Shown in pieces: positions 17,701-26,749 of a stretch of DNA of 64,000 bases (position 1 is the stretch's first letter; every line of letters starts with the position of its first letter). Under the pieces are notes generated by a model. That model saw only the letters and a list, made by a program, of their open reading frames with translations, did no database searches and was not told the origin of the DNA. The stretch lies in contig JANQSN010000029.1 in the NCBI GenBank assembly GCA_028284045.1, forward strand, positions 1 through 64,000, in the 5' to 3' direction. Source of the DNA: Alphaproteobacteria bacterium (lineage in GTDB: Bacteria > Pseudomonadota > Alphaproteobacteria > DSM-16000 > Inquilinaceae). Position numbers and translations under genes: made by a program.

Positions 17701-18567
17701 ATGACTTCGGTGGACGCCGCCGACCCGCTGCCGGCCCAGCCGAAACCGCCGGGCGCTCTCAGGATCGCCACCTGGAACATCAACTCGGTGCGGCTGCGCG
17801 CCGATCTGGTGGGCCAGCTCCTCGACACCGCGGCGCCCGATCTGTTGTGCCTGCAGGAAACCAAGGTGCCCGACGGGCTGTTCCCGTTGGAGCCGTTCCG
17901 CCTGCGCGGCTATCGCTGGCACGCGCTCGCCGGCATGAAGGCCTACAACGGCGTCGCCATCCTGTCGCGGCTGCCTCTGGAGGGGGCGGCGGTGCACGAC
18001 CATTGCGGGCGCCAGGACTGCCGCCACGTCGCCGCCACCATCGCCGGCGACGGCCCGGCCGCTGGGATCGAGGTGCACAATCTCTACGTCCCCTCCGGCG
18101 GCGACGTCCCGGATCCGGCCGCCAACGAGAAGTTCGCCCACAAGCTCGACTTCGTCGGCGAGCTGACGGGGTGGCTGCCGGCCCAAGGCGACCCCGGACG
18201 CCGCCGGGTGCTGGTGGGCGACCTCAACATCGCACCCCTGGAGAACGACGTCTGGTCGCACAAGCAGATGCTGGACGTGGTCAGCCACACGCCCGTCGAG
18301 GTGGCGCGCCTGGCCGCGATGCAGCAGAGCCTGGAGTGGGTGGATGCCGTGCGCCACTTCGTGCCGGCGGACCGCAAGCTCTATAGCTGGTGGAGCTATC
18401 GGGCACGCGACTGGGTGGTCTCCGACCGCGGCCGGCGACTCGACCATGTCTGGGTCACGCCGCCGCTCGCCGACCGGCTGGCCGGCGCCACCGTGCTGCG
18501 TCCGGCGCGCGGCTGGCAGCCCAAGCCGTCCGACCACGTGCCGGTCTGGGTGGACCTGACGCCGTAG
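17701..18567 (+). CDS. xthA: Exodeoxyribonuclease III (AP endonuclease)
   Basis: DNA repair enzyme of 288 residues that cleaves abasic sites and degrades 3' ends. The endonuclease/exonuclease/phosphatase fold motifs are all visible: ATWNINSVRLR, LCLQETKVPD (metal Glu), YNGVAILSRLPL, VGDLNIAPLENDVW (Asp/Asn pair), YSWWSYRA, DRGRRLDHVWVTP and the terminal PSDHVPVWVDL with its catalytic His. The start ATG at 17701 follows rplS by only 20 bases, so it may be read from the same transcript. An N-terminal extension of about 20 residues precedes the fold. Confidence 0.95.
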   Translation: MTSVDAADPLPAQPKPPGALRIATWNINSVRLRADLVGQLLDTAAPDLLCLQETKVPDGLFPLEPFRLRGYRWHALAGMKAYNGVAILSRLPLEGAAVHDHCGRQDCRHVAATIAGDGPAAGIEVHNLYVPSGGDVPDPAANEKFAHKLDFVGELTGWLPAQGDPGRRRVLVGDLNIAPLENDVWSHKQMLDVVSHTPVEVARLAAMQQSLEWVDAVRHFVPADRKLYSWWSYRARDWVVSDRGRRLDHVWVTPPLADRLAGATVLRPARGWQPKPSDHVPVWVDLTP

Positions 18568-18585
18568 CCGGCGGCGGCGGGCGAC

Positions 18586-19017
18586 CTACTGGAAGTAGCT
18601 GCGCAGATGCGCGGCCTCGTCCTCGACCTCTTCCAGGCGGTAGCGCACGACGTCGGTCATGCTGATCATGCCGCACAACCGGCCGTCCTCGACCACCGGC
18701 AGGTGGCGCATATGGCCCTGGCTCATCTTGCCCATCACCGATGCCACCGTGTCGCCGCGGCTGCAGGTGATCAGGTTGCGGGTCATCACCTCGGTGACCG
18801 GGCGGTCGAGCACCATGGTCCCGTCATCGGCGATGACGCGTACCACGTCGCGCTCCGACAGGATGCCGGTCGGCCGGCCATCGCCATTGCTGACCACCAC
18901 GACGCCGATGCGCCGGTCCCGCAGGACCTCCACGGCCGTCATCACCGTCGCCTCGGGAGCGATGGTGTAGACCTGCTCCCCGCTACGCTTGTTGTCCAAA
19001 ATCTTCTGCACTGTCAT
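18586..19017 (-). CDS. CBS-pair domain protein
   Basis: Soluble protein of 143 residues made of two CBS motifs (about 10-65 and 75-130), for example ATVMTAVEVLRDRRIGVVVV and MSQGHMRHLPVVEDGRLCGM. CBS pairs bind adenine nucleotides and act as energy or ligand sensors. Stand-alone copies like this one are common in alphaproteobacteria and their targets are mostly unknown. The start at 19017 is supported by GGAGGA 7 bases upstream; the frame continues 51 codons further without similarity. It converges on xthA with an 18-base gap. Confidence 0.9.
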   Translation of the reverse strand: MTVQKILDNKRSGEQVYTIAPEATVMTAVEVLRDRRIGVVVVSNGDGRPTGILSERDVVRVIADDGTMVLDRPVTEVMTRNLITCSRGDTVASVMGKMSQGHMRHLPVVEDGRLCGMISMTDVVRYRLEEVEDEAAHLRSYFQ

Positions 19018-19191
19018 GACCGTCGTCCTCCGGCGAGTTATCGGGGGCCGACTCTGCTGCACGAAAATGAAATCCGGCAGTCCGTCAACCGCTGTTAGAT
19101 AGAACTCTAAGGTAGGCGCGGGGGAAAAGGGAAGTAGGTTGTGCAGAATGCCACCAGCGGGCCGTCCCACGCGTAATCTCGCGAGGGCGCG

Positions 19192-21606
19192 TCAGGCGTC
19201 CGGCTCGCCTGCTGCGGCGGTGGCGCTCGGGGCGTCTCGGCCGTCGGCAATGGCGGCGGTGAAGGCGTCTTCCACCGCCGCCGGCGACAGCACCTGGGCC
19301 AGCACCACGGGCGCACCGCCCCCGGCCGGGTAGACGACGTAAAGCGGCACGCCGCTGCGACCGAAGCTGGCCAGATAGGCGGTGATTGCCGGGTCGCGGT
19401 TGGTCCAGTCGCCCTTCAAATAGGCGACCGCGCCGCTGTCGAGCAGCGCAGCCCCGGCCCCGCCGGCCAGCGCCACCTGTTCATTCACCAGGCAGGTGAT
19501 GCACCAGGCCGCCGTGATGTTCACGAAGACCGGCCGGTCCGCCGCCCGCAGCGCCGCCAGCCGGGCTTCCGAGAAGGGCTCGGCGACCGAGGCCGTGGCC
19601 GGCGCGGCGAGGTTCGCCCCCGCGGCGACCGTCCCGCTGCGCTCCCCCGCCGCCGGCGGCACGGCCACCATCAGCGCGACCGATGCCGCCAGCGCCACCA
19701 GGCCGAACCCGCCGGCCACCCGCCGCCCCTGCCCGGCCCGGGCCTCGCCCGCCAGGCGCCACAGCCACGCCGCCAGCGCCACCCCCACCAAGCCGGCCAG
19801 GGCGAGCGCTAGGCCGTCGGGACCGGTCTGCTGGGCCAGCACCCAGATCAGCCAGGCGGCCGAGGCATACATCGGGAAGGCCAGCGCCTGCTTCAGCCAC
19901 TCCATCCACGCGCCCGGCCGCGGCAGCCATCGCCCCGCCCCGGGCACGAAGGCCAACACCAGGAAGGGCAGCGCCAGGCCGAGGCCCAGGGTCAACAGGA
20001 TGGCCAGGGCCTCCGCCGGCGGGGCGGCCAGGGCCACACCCACTGCGGTGCCCATGAAGGGCGCCGTGCACGGCGTCGCCACCACGGTCGCCAGGACGCC
20101 GGTGAAGAAGCTGCCTGTCAGCCCGCCGCGGCCGGCCAGCGACTGACCCGCCCCGGCCCACGCACCGCCCAGCGTGAACACGCCCGACAGGCTGAGGCCC
20201 ACGGCGAACAGCACCAGCGCCAAGACACCGACGAAAGCCGGCGATTGGAGCTGGAAGCCCCAGCCCAGCGCCGCGCCACCGGCCTGCAGTGCCAGCAGCA
20301 CGATGGCGACCACCGCGAAGGAGACCAGCACGCCCGCGGTATAGGCGAGGCCGTCGCGCCGCCGTGCGGCCGCATCGGCCCCGCCGTGGCGAACCAGCGC
20401 CATCGCCTTGATCGACAGCACCGGGAAGACGCAGGGCATCAGGTTCAAGACCAGACCGCCGGCCAACGCCAAGGCCAGCACCTGCCACAGGGCAAGCATC
20501 GTCCCGCCCGACGCGGTGGCGGGCGCGCCCGTGCCGGTGTCGACGGGCCGCGCATCGCCCGAGGGCGACGCCACGGCGCCCGGCGGCGCGGCGAGGGCAA
20601 CGGCGCGGGTGACCCGGCCGTCGGCCACCGCCTCCTCCAGCACCAGCACGCCGGCCAGCGTCGCATCGGCGGCGACGGGGTTGAGCGGATGCGGGTCGGC
20701 CGCCAGGTCCAGCACCAGCCGGGTGCCGTCGGCGCGGGCGGACTGCGCCGCGGCGGCCACCACCCAGCCGGGATCGGCCGGGAAGAAGGTGGCGCGGTGC
20801 ACCGTGTCCGCCGCCATGCCGCGATCGACCGACAGCGCCAGCCGGCCGCCGTGGCGCGCATAGGCCGCATCCCAATCCGCCGCCGCCGGCAGGCGCGCCC
20901 GCGCCGCCTCGAACCGCGCCGCGGTGGCGGGGTCCAGCGTCATGGCGTCGGCGGAGACCGGCAGGCTGAGCGACAGCGTCGCCTCTTCCGGGATGCAGAT
21001 ATCGGCGCACACCAGCCATTCGACCCGCGCCAGCAGCGGCATCGGACGGTCCGCCGGCCAGTCCGCCGGCACGGTGAGATCGATCAGGTGGGTGACCGCG
21101 TGCTCGTAGCCGAAATTGACCAGCGGCCCGACGGGCAGGCGCGCCGGATAGGGCCACTGGATCGCCCCGGCGGCGACCCCGGGCGGCAGCGTCCAGTCGA
21201 TCGCCGTGGCCGCCCCGCTGTCCCCCGGATTGCGCCAATAGGTGTGCCAGCCGTCGGGAATGTCGAAATGCAGGCCGAGGGTGACCGTGGCACCCGGTTG
21301 GGCGGTCGCCGTCTCGGCGACTAGCGCGGCGGTGACGGTGGTCTCGACCGGCTGATCGATGCCGGCGGTGTCGGCGGCGACGGGACGGTCGATGCCCGGG
21401 GTGCCGATGGCCGGTCTGTCGATGGCGGGCGCATCCCGATCCGGGATCAGGCTCATGGCCGGGCTATCGGCCGGCCGGTCGATCCCCTGGGCCACCCCGG
21501 CGACCGGACCCGCGAAGACCGCGGCCAGGACGACAGCCACCGTCGCCAGGCGTCCGCGGATGCCCGACCGCCGCCCGTCCTCAGTGCCCACGCTCGCCAG
21601 ACCCAT
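19192..21606 (-). CDS. DsbD/ScsB-type transmembrane thiol-disulfide reductase
   Basis: Inner-membrane protein of 804 residues that passes electrons from cytoplasmic thioredoxin to the periplasm. A signal segment (LATVAVVLAAVFAGPVAGVAQ) is followed by a short linker rich in IDRP/IDQP units, then a periplasmic alpha domain (GWHTYWRNPGDSGAATAIDW, and VCADICIPEEATL). Next comes the multi-helix core with the redox cysteines in LNLMPCVFPVL (about residue 390) and VATPCTAPFMG, and finally a thioredoxin-like gamma domain with AAWCITCLVNE (about 700). The start at 21606 is preferred because AAGAGGG precedes it and the signal peptide begins there; the frame extends 47 codons more. The natural substrate is unknown. 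Confidence 0.9.
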   Translation of the reverse strand: MGLASVGTEDGRRSGIRGRLATVAVVLAAVFAGPVAGVAQGIDRPADSPAMSLIPDRDAPAIDRPAIGTPGIDRPVAADTAGIDQPVETTVTAALVAETATAQPGATVTLGLHFDIPDGWHTYWRNPGDSGAATAIDWTLPPGVAAGAIQWPYPARLPVGPLVNFGYEHAVTHLIDLTVPADWPADRPMPLLARVEWLVCADICIPEEATLSLSLPVSADAMTLDPATAARFEAARARLPAAADWDAAYARHGGRLALSVDRGMAADTVHRATFFPADPGWVVAAAAQSARADGTRLVLDLAADPHPLNPVAADATLAGVLVLEEAVADGRVTRAVALAAPPGAVASPSGDARPVDTGTGAPATASGGTMLALWQVLALALAGGLVLNLMPCVFPVLSIKAMALVRHGGADAAARRRDGLAYTAGVLVSFAVVAIVLLALQAGGAALGWGFQLQSPAFVGVLALVLFAVGLSLSGVFTLGGAWAGAGQSLAGRGGLTGSFFTGVLATVVATPCTAPFMGTAVGVALAAPPAEALAILLTLGLGLALPFLVLAFVPGAGRWLPRPGAWMEWLKQALAFPMYASAAWLIWVLAQQTGPDGLALALAGLVGVALAAWLWRLAGEARAGQGRRVAGGFGLVALAASVALMVAVPPAAGERSGTVAAGANLAAPATASVAEPFSEARLAALRAADRPVFVNITAAWCITCLVNEQVALAGGAGAALLDSGAVAYLKGDWTNRDPAITAYLASFGRSGVPLYVVYPAGGGAPVVLAQVLSPAAVEDAFTAAIADGRDAPSATAAAGEPDA

Positions 21607-21769
21607 CGCCGCCCTCTTGGCTGCCAACGTCCTCCATATGGCGCCAACCGGCCCGTCGTGGGAAGTCACGCTCGCGCAATCGAGGCGTGAGGCCGCGGTG
21701 GATGGGTCGGATGCGCCTACCAACGGACAGGCGCAGAGAGAAGTCACATCCCCGGCGTCGGCGCCCGCC

Positions 21770-22120
21770 TCACGCCACCGCGTCGCCGACGATCTCGGTC
21801 ACCTTCAGGTCGCGGGGATCGTTGGCGCGGACGGTCGGACTGCCGCAGGACGGGCACCCGCCCTCCCGGTCCGCCACGGCGACCGTGCGGCTGCAGGTCC
21901 AGCACCAGGCCTCCGTCGGCACGATCGTCAGGGACAACGACGCCCCCGCCGCCGCCGTGTCGCGCGCCACCGCGTCGAAACAGAAGGCCAGCGCCCGCGG
22001 TTCCACGCAAGACAGCGCCCCGACCTCCAGGCACACCTCGCGGACCCGCGCCATGCCGTGGCGCCGGGCATGCTCGGTGACGATGGCGATCAGGCTCTGA
22101 CAGAGAGACAGCTCGTGCAC
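21770..22120 (-). CDS. hypA: Hydrogenase nickel incorporation protein HypA (HybF-like)
   Basis: Zinc metallochaperone that delivers nickel to the [NiFe] hydrogenase large subunit together with HypB. The 116-residue product begins MHELSLCQSL, with the Ni-binding His2 and conserved Glu3. It has two zinc-binding CxxC pairs, CWTC (73-76) and CPSC (89-92). It overlaps the 3' end of hybD by 31 bp and closes the hydrogenase transcript, at the position hybF occupies in the E. coli hyb operon. Confidence 0.96.
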   Translation of the reverse strand: MHELSLCQSLIAIVTEHARRHGMARVREVCLEVGALSCVEPRALAFCFDAVARDTAAAGASLSLTIVPTEAWCWTCSRTVAVADREGGCPSCGSPTVRANDPRDLKVTEIVGDAVA

Positions 22121-22665
22121 GCCTCGGGTCCATCGGTGGAAACCGTCAAAGGCTCGTCCGGCCGCCCCGACGGCGCGAAGCCCAGCCGGGCCAGCTCCGC
22201 CACCGCGGCATCCACCAGATCGTCCAGCCGGGCGGCGATGGTCAAGCTGAGATCCAGGCCGAGGTCGAGATCCTGCGGCACCAGCCCGATCACGGTCAGC
22301 GCCCGCGGCGCTTGCTCCAGCAGCGTCAACGCCGCCAGCACGTCGGCGAGGCCGAGCTGGTGATGCGACTGTTTGGCCTGCCAGCCGACCGGCACCGCCG
22401 AGGCATGCAGGCGCACCAGCGTGCCCGGCCCGCCCTCGCCGTCCACCGCGTCCAGCACGATCACCCGATCGCGCCCGGCCAGGATATCGATCAGGTCATA
22501 GCCCGACGTGCCGCCGTCGACCACGTCGACGCCGTCGGGCAGGACATACCGGGCCGCGAGACGCTCCGCCGCCCGCACCCCCAGCCCCTCGTCGCCCAAC
22601 AGGATGTTGCCGAGCCCGAGCACCAGAACCCGCCCGCTCGCGCCAAAGGTCGCCGTCCCGTCCAT
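22090..22665 (-). CDS. hybD: Hydrogenase maturation endopeptidase (HybD/HupD)
   Basis: Cytoplasmic endopeptidase of 191 residues that removes the C-terminal tail of the large subunit once nickel is inserted. Family features are VLGLGNILLGDEGLGVRAAERL (nickel-sensing Glu), IVLDAVDGEGGPGTLV (Asp) and the His in QSHHQLGLADVLAAL. It follows hybC by 24 bases, so enzyme and substrate are co-expressed. The C-terminal 30 residues after the conserved core are variable and cysteine-containing (EACTSCLS). Confidence 0.94.
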   Translation of the reverse strand: MDGTATFGASGRVLVLGLGNILLGDEGLGVRAAERLAARYVLPDGVDVVDGGTSGYDLIDILAGRDRVIVLDAVDGEGGPGTLVRLHASAVPVGWQAKQSHHQLGLADVLAALTLLEQAPRALTVIGLVPQDLDLGLDLSLTIAARLDDLVDAAVAELARLGFAPSGRPDEPLTVSTDGPEACTSCLSVRA

Positions 22666-22689
22666 CGCCGTCGCCTCCCCGCCAAGAGC

Positions 22690-24387
22690 CTAATGCACCC
22701 GCGTGCGCACCAGCGGCCGGCCCTTGGCGTCGACCATATGGATGGCGCAGGCAAGACACGGATCGAAGGAATGCACGGTGCGCAGGATCTCCAAGGGCAG
22801 GTCCGGGTCGGCCACCGGGTTGTCGAGCAGCGACGCCTCATACGGCCCCAGCGCGTCGGCCTCGTCGCGCGGGCCGGCGTTCCAGGTGGTCGGCACGACG
22901 GCCTGGTAGTTGGCGATGCGCCCCTCGCGCAGCACGGTCCAGTGGGACAGGACACCCCGTGGCGCCTCGTGGAAGCCGAAGCCGCGCACCTCCTCCGCCG
23001 GGAAGACGGGCGGGTTGAAGGTGTCGAAGTCGCTGCGGCCGAGATTTTCCATCAGCAGCGTCCATTGCTCCTGCAGCGCCTCGTAGAGCACCGCACAGCG
23101 CACCGCGCGCGCGGCGTGGCGGCCGATGGTGGAATGCAACGCGGCAAGCGGGATCTCGGTGCCGAGCTGGGCCTGCACCTGCTCGATCAGCCAGGTGAGA
23201 TGCCGGCGGGTCGGCTCGTGCCCGGCGACATACATGCACAGCACATTGGCCAGCGGGCCGACCTGCGCGCGCTCGTCATAGAAGGTCGGCGACTTCACCC
23301 AGGAGTATTTCTCATCCTCCTGGAAGTCGGTGTAGTCGGGCACCGTTTCGCCGTCATAAGGGTGCAGCGCGCCGCGGTCGCCCTTGTACCAGGCATGCTT
23401 CACGCTCTCCTTCACCCCGTTCTCGAAATAGGGGTCGGTGAAGCCGGCGATCGCCTGGTAGCGCTCGACATCGCCGGCCGGGATGTAGCCGCCGGGCATG
23501 GCGAACTCCGTCCCGCGGGTATCCAGCGGCAGGTCGGGCACCGAGAGATAGTTGGTCACGCCGGCGCCATAACCGGTCCAGTCTGCGTATTGCGCGCCGA
23601 TCACCGCGACGTCGGGCAGATAGACCTGCATGACGAAGTCGCCGATCTCGTCGATCACCCGGCGCACCGCCATAAGCCGCTCGATCCCCAGCGTCGACTG
23701 GCTGTCGAGGTTGATGGCGTTGGCCACCCCGCCGACCGCCATGTTCTGGATATGCGGGGTCTTGCCGCCGAGGATGGCGACGATCCGGTTGGCCCGGCGC
23801 TGGTAGTCGAGCGCCTGGAGATAGTGTACGGCGGCGATCAGGTTGATCTCCGGATCCAGCACCATCGCCGGATGGCCCCAATAGCCGCTGCCGAAGACGC
23901 CGAGCTGCCCGGTCTCCACGAAGGCACGTAGGCGTTCCTGGACTTGAGTGAACTCCTGCACGCTGTTGCGCGGCCAGTCCGACACGCTCTGGGCGATGCG
24001 CGCGGCCCGCGCCGGGTCGGCCGACAGGGCGGAGACGATGTCCACCCAGTCCAGCGCCGACAGGTGATAGAAGTGCACGATGTGGTCGTGCACGCCGTGC
24101 GCCGTGATGATCATGTTGCGGATGTACTGGGCGTTCAGCGGCACTTCGAGGCCCAGCGCGTTCTCCACCGCGCGCACCGAGGCAATCGCGTGCACCGTGG
24201 TGCACACCCCGCAGATCCGCTGTGCGAAGATCCAGGCGTCGCGCGCATCGCGGTCCTTCAAGATCAGCTCGATCCCCCGCCACATCTGGCCCGAGGCCCA
24301 GGCATTGGCCACGCGGCCCCCGTCGACCTCGCAGTCGATGCGCAGATGGCCCTCGATACGGGTGATGGGATCGACGGTGATGCGCAT
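22690..24387 (-). CDS. hybC: [NiFe] hydrogenase large subunit
   Basis: Catalytic subunit of 565 residues that carries the NiFe centre and oxidises H2 in the periplasm. The N-terminal nickel ligands lie in AQRICGVCTTVHA (C59, C62) and the C-terminal pair in DPCLACAIH (C544, C547). The 15 residues after His550 are the tail that HybD would remove. It begins at the canonical ITVDPITRIEGHLRID. It has no signal peptide of its own and must be carried across by the Tat signal of HybO. Gene order hybO-hybA-hybB-hybC-hybD matches the group 1c uptake type. Confidence 0.98.
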   Translation of the reverse strand: MRITVDPITRIEGHLRIDCEVDGGRVANAWASGQMWRGIELILKDRDARDAWIFAQRICGVCTTVHAIASVRAVENALGLEVPLNAQYIRNMIITAHGVHDHIVHFYHLSALDWVDIVSALSADPARAARIAQSVSDWPRNSVQEFTQVQERLRAFVETGQLGVFGSGYWGHPAMVLDPEINLIAAVHYLQALDYQRRANRIVAILGGKTPHIQNMAVGGVANAINLDSQSTLGIERLMAVRRVIDEIGDFVMQVYLPDVAVIGAQYADWTGYGAGVTNYLSVPDLPLDTRGTEFAMPGGYIPAGDVERYQAIAGFTDPYFENGVKESVKHAWYKGDRGALHPYDGETVPDYTDFQEDEKYSWVKSPTFYDERAQVGPLANVLCMYVAGHEPTRRHLTWLIEQVQAQLGTEIPLAALHSTIGRHAARAVRCAVLYEALQEQWTLLMENLGRSDFDTFNPPVFPAEEVRGFGFHEAPRGVLSHWTVLREGRIANYQAVVPTTWNAGPRDEADALGPYEASLLDNPVADPDLPLEILRTVHSFDPCLACAIHMVDAKGRPLVRTRVH

Positions 24388-24448
24388 GGGGCTCGTCCCT
24401 TCGGGGCGTTAGCGGTTTCGGTCCCAGGAGAGGGTCGACGGTCGGGGA

Positions 24449-25648
24449 TCAGCCGGGGGCAGGCCGCTCGCGCGCCTCGGCGGCATGCTCCTCGCGATAG
24501 GCGGCCTCCACCGTGTGCAGCACCGGCAGCTTCTTCACGAAGACCAGGTAGAGCATGACCTCGACGGAGAAGATGCCCAGCGTCACCATGATCTCGCCAA
24601 CGCTGGGGAAGTAGAACCAGCCGTCGCCGGGGTGATAGGCGATCAGATAGCAGTTCAGCCGGTAGAGCGTGCCCGCTACCAGCAGCATGAAGGCGGCGAG
24701 GAACAGGCGTTGGGCCGACGGCCGCGGCCCGCGGGGCCACAACAAGAACAGCGCCAGCACGTGGAGCAACGTCTCCGCCCAGAAGGTCAGCGCGTCGTAG
24801 GTCGCCGTGAAGGCGCGCGCGATGTCCCCGTCGAACACCAGATCGGCCATCCGCACGATCAGGAAGCCGGCCAACAGCCAGGCCATGGCCACGCACAGCC
24901 GGTTGAGGATGAAGGTCTCCATCGGCCGGCGGAAACCGACCGAGGCCAGCACCGCCTCGAAGACGACGATGGCAAAGCCCATGAACAGGGCCGACACCAG
25001 GAACAACAGCGGCAGCAATTGGGTCTGCCAGAGCGGCGAAAGCTGGTGGCCGAGGATCACCAGGATCGTCCCCATCGACGACTGGTGCATGGTCGGCAAG
25101 AGGACACCCAGCGCGATGAAGATGAACAACACGCGGTCGAGCTTGCGCCGCACGTTCTTCAGCCCGAAGCGTTCCAGGACGACCGGCGAGAACTCGATCA
25201 TCAGCACGGTGATATAGGCGGCGATGCACAGCGCCGTCTCCAACATCACCGAGTTGTATTGCGACAGCCAGGGCAGGAACATGTTGTGCCCCTGCCAGTA
25301 GCGGCCGAGATCGATCAGCACGGAGAAGCCGCCCAGCGCATAGCCGAACAGGCTGGCCAACAGGGCCGGCCGAACCAGCGGGTGGTACTCCCCGCGGTTG
25401 AGGATGTAGACCAGGAGTGCCACGGCATAGCCCGCACAGCCGAAGGCGGTGCCGACCACCAGGTCGATGGCGATCCAGATCCCCCACGGGTAGCCGTCGC
25501 TGAGATTGGTCACGGCCCCGAGGCCGAAGACGAAGCGCTCGACCAGGAAGAAGGTGGCCGCCAGCGCGAAGGCGGCGAGGATCACGAAGGGCAGGGTGAT
25601 GACCCTGCCGCCGATCGGCGCGTGGCGCTGTGCGGGCGCGTGAGCCAT
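24449..25648 (-). CDS. hybB: Hydrogenase membrane subunit HybB (NrfD family)
   Basis: Polytopic quinone-reactive membrane subunit of 399 residues with about ten hydrophobic helices (for example VILAAFALAATFFLVERFV near the start and MVTLGIFSVEVMLYLVFV near the end). HybB/NrfD proteins carry no haem; they pass electrons from the HybA ferredoxin to quinone and can couple this to proton movement. Conserved-looking elements include SDGYPWGIWIAIDLVVGTAFGC and MHQSSMGTILVILGHQLSPLW. It lies between hybA (38-base gap) and hybC (61-base gap). Confidence 0.95.
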   Translation of the reverse strand: MAHAPAQRHAPIGGRVITLPFVILAAFALAATFFLVERFVFGLGAVTNLSDGYPWGIWIAIDLVVGTAFGCAGYAVALLVYILNRGEYHPLVRPALLASLFGYALGGFSVLIDLGRYWQGHNMFLPWLSQYNSVMLETALCIAAYITVLMIEFSPVVLERFGLKNVRRKLDRVLFIFIALGVLLPTMHQSSMGTILVILGHQLSPLWQTQLLPLLFLVSALFMGFAIVVFEAVLASVGFRRPMETFILNRLCVAMAWLLAGFLIVRMADLVFDGDIARAFTATYDALTFWAETLLHVLALFLLWPRGPRPSAQRLFLAAFMLLVAGTLYRLNCYLIAYHPGDGWFYFPSVGEIMVTLGIFSVEVMLYLVFVKKLPVLHTVEAAYREEHAAEARERPAPG

Positions 25649-25686
25649 GGCGTGCGGTATCCCTCAGGGTCCCGGGCGACGGACGG

Positions 25687-26736
25687 CTAGTCCCACTCTT
25701 CCGGGCGGTGCTGGCGGGCGCTGCGATAGGCGAAGGCGATCAGGCCGCCCAACAGCAGGATCGGGCCGATCATGTAGCGGTAGAGCGTGTGCTGAATGCC
25801 CTCGGTGATGGAGGCATAGGAGGTGTCCGGCACATCCTCCGGCACGCCGAGCAGGGTGAAGGGCACGCCGGCCAGCATCAGGCATTGGGTGCCGCCCAAC
25901 AGATGCTCGCCGTAGATGCCCTCCACATAGGGACCCATCGGCGCCTCGTGCCGGGCGCGGTCGGTCACCGGGTCGCCGCCGTCCTCGGCCCTCAGCAGCA
26001 CGCCGCGCGGGAAGGCGTAGGCCTCCCCAGTCCGGGTCGCCAGGCGCCGCCGCGCCTCCTCGGCCAGCGTTTCCGTATGGCCGTAGAGCGTCGCGCCGGT
26101 CGGACAGACATCCGCGCAGGCCGGCACATCCTGGCCGGGGACATCGGCGCAGAGTTCGCACTTCTGGATCTGGCCGAACGGATCGTCGAACTCGTAGCGC
26201 GGCACGCCGAACGGGCAGGCGAGCACGCAATAGCGGCAGCCGATGCAGCGGTCGGGATGGTGGCGGACGATGCCGGTGCCTTCGTCTTTGGTCATCGCCG
26301 TCACCGGACAGACGGAGATGCAGGACGCGTCCGTGCAGTGCATGCACTGGCGCTTCACGAAGGCATAGCCGTCGGTGGGGCTGTCCTTCTCTTCCATCGT
26401 GCCGTGCTGGTAGACCTGGATGACGGTCAGCGTGTCGCCGGACAGGTCGGTCGGGCTGTCCCAGGTGCCGGCGTTCCAGGCGGCGTAGCGTGCCGGCACC
26501 TCCGCTTCCATGCCGTTGGCCTCCTTGCACGCGGCCTGGCAGGCGCGACAGCCGATGCACAGGGTGCTGTCGTAGAGCAAGCCGACCGCATCCGGCGGCA
26601 ACGGCTTTGGGTCGCGCCGCAGGTCCTGGGCCTGCGCGACCGCGCCCGGGGCGATCGTGGCGGCCGTCGCGACGGCGGCGCCGGCCGCGCCTTCCGTCGC
26701 AGCCAGGGTGAGAAAGCGGCGTCGGTTCAGGTCCAT
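25687..26736 (-). CDS. hybA: Hydrogenase 4Fe-4S ferredoxin-type subunit HybA
   Basis: Periplasmic electron-transfer subunit of 349 residues, predicted to hold four iron-sulfur clusters. Cysteine groups appear in order CIGCRACQAAC, CMHCTDASCISVCP, CIGCRYCVLACP and CELC...CADVCP. A Tat signal (RRRFLTLAATEG, residues 5-16) shows folded export. A C-terminal membrane helix (YMIGPILLLGGLIAFAY) anchors it beside HybB. It starts 13 bases after the hybO stop, so the two are co-translated. Confidence 0.96.
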   Translation of the reverse strand: MDLNRRRFLTLAATEGAAGAAVATAATIAPGAVAQAQDLRRDPKPLPPDAVGLLYDSTLCIGCRACQAACKEANGMEAEVPARYAAWNAGTWDSPTDLSGDTLTVIQVYQHGTMEEKDSPTDGYAFVKRQCMHCTDASCISVCPVTAMTKDEGTGIVRHHPDRCIGCRYCVLACPFGVPRYEFDDPFGQIQKCELCADVPGQDVPACADVCPTGATLYGHTETLAEEARRRLATRTGEAYAFPRGVLLRAEDGGDPVTDRARHEAPMGPYVEGIYGEHLLGGTQCLMLAGVPFTLLGVPEDVPDTSYASITEGIQHTLYRYMIGPILLLGGLIAFAYRSARQHRPEEWD

Positions 26737-26749
26737 CGCTGCCCCCTCC

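Noticed and set aside
19481..21238. 585-codon frame overlapping the DsbD-like gene in another phase
   Set aside because: Arg/Gly/Ala-rich shadow with no motifs; the DsbD frame has all redox cysteines and membrane helices.
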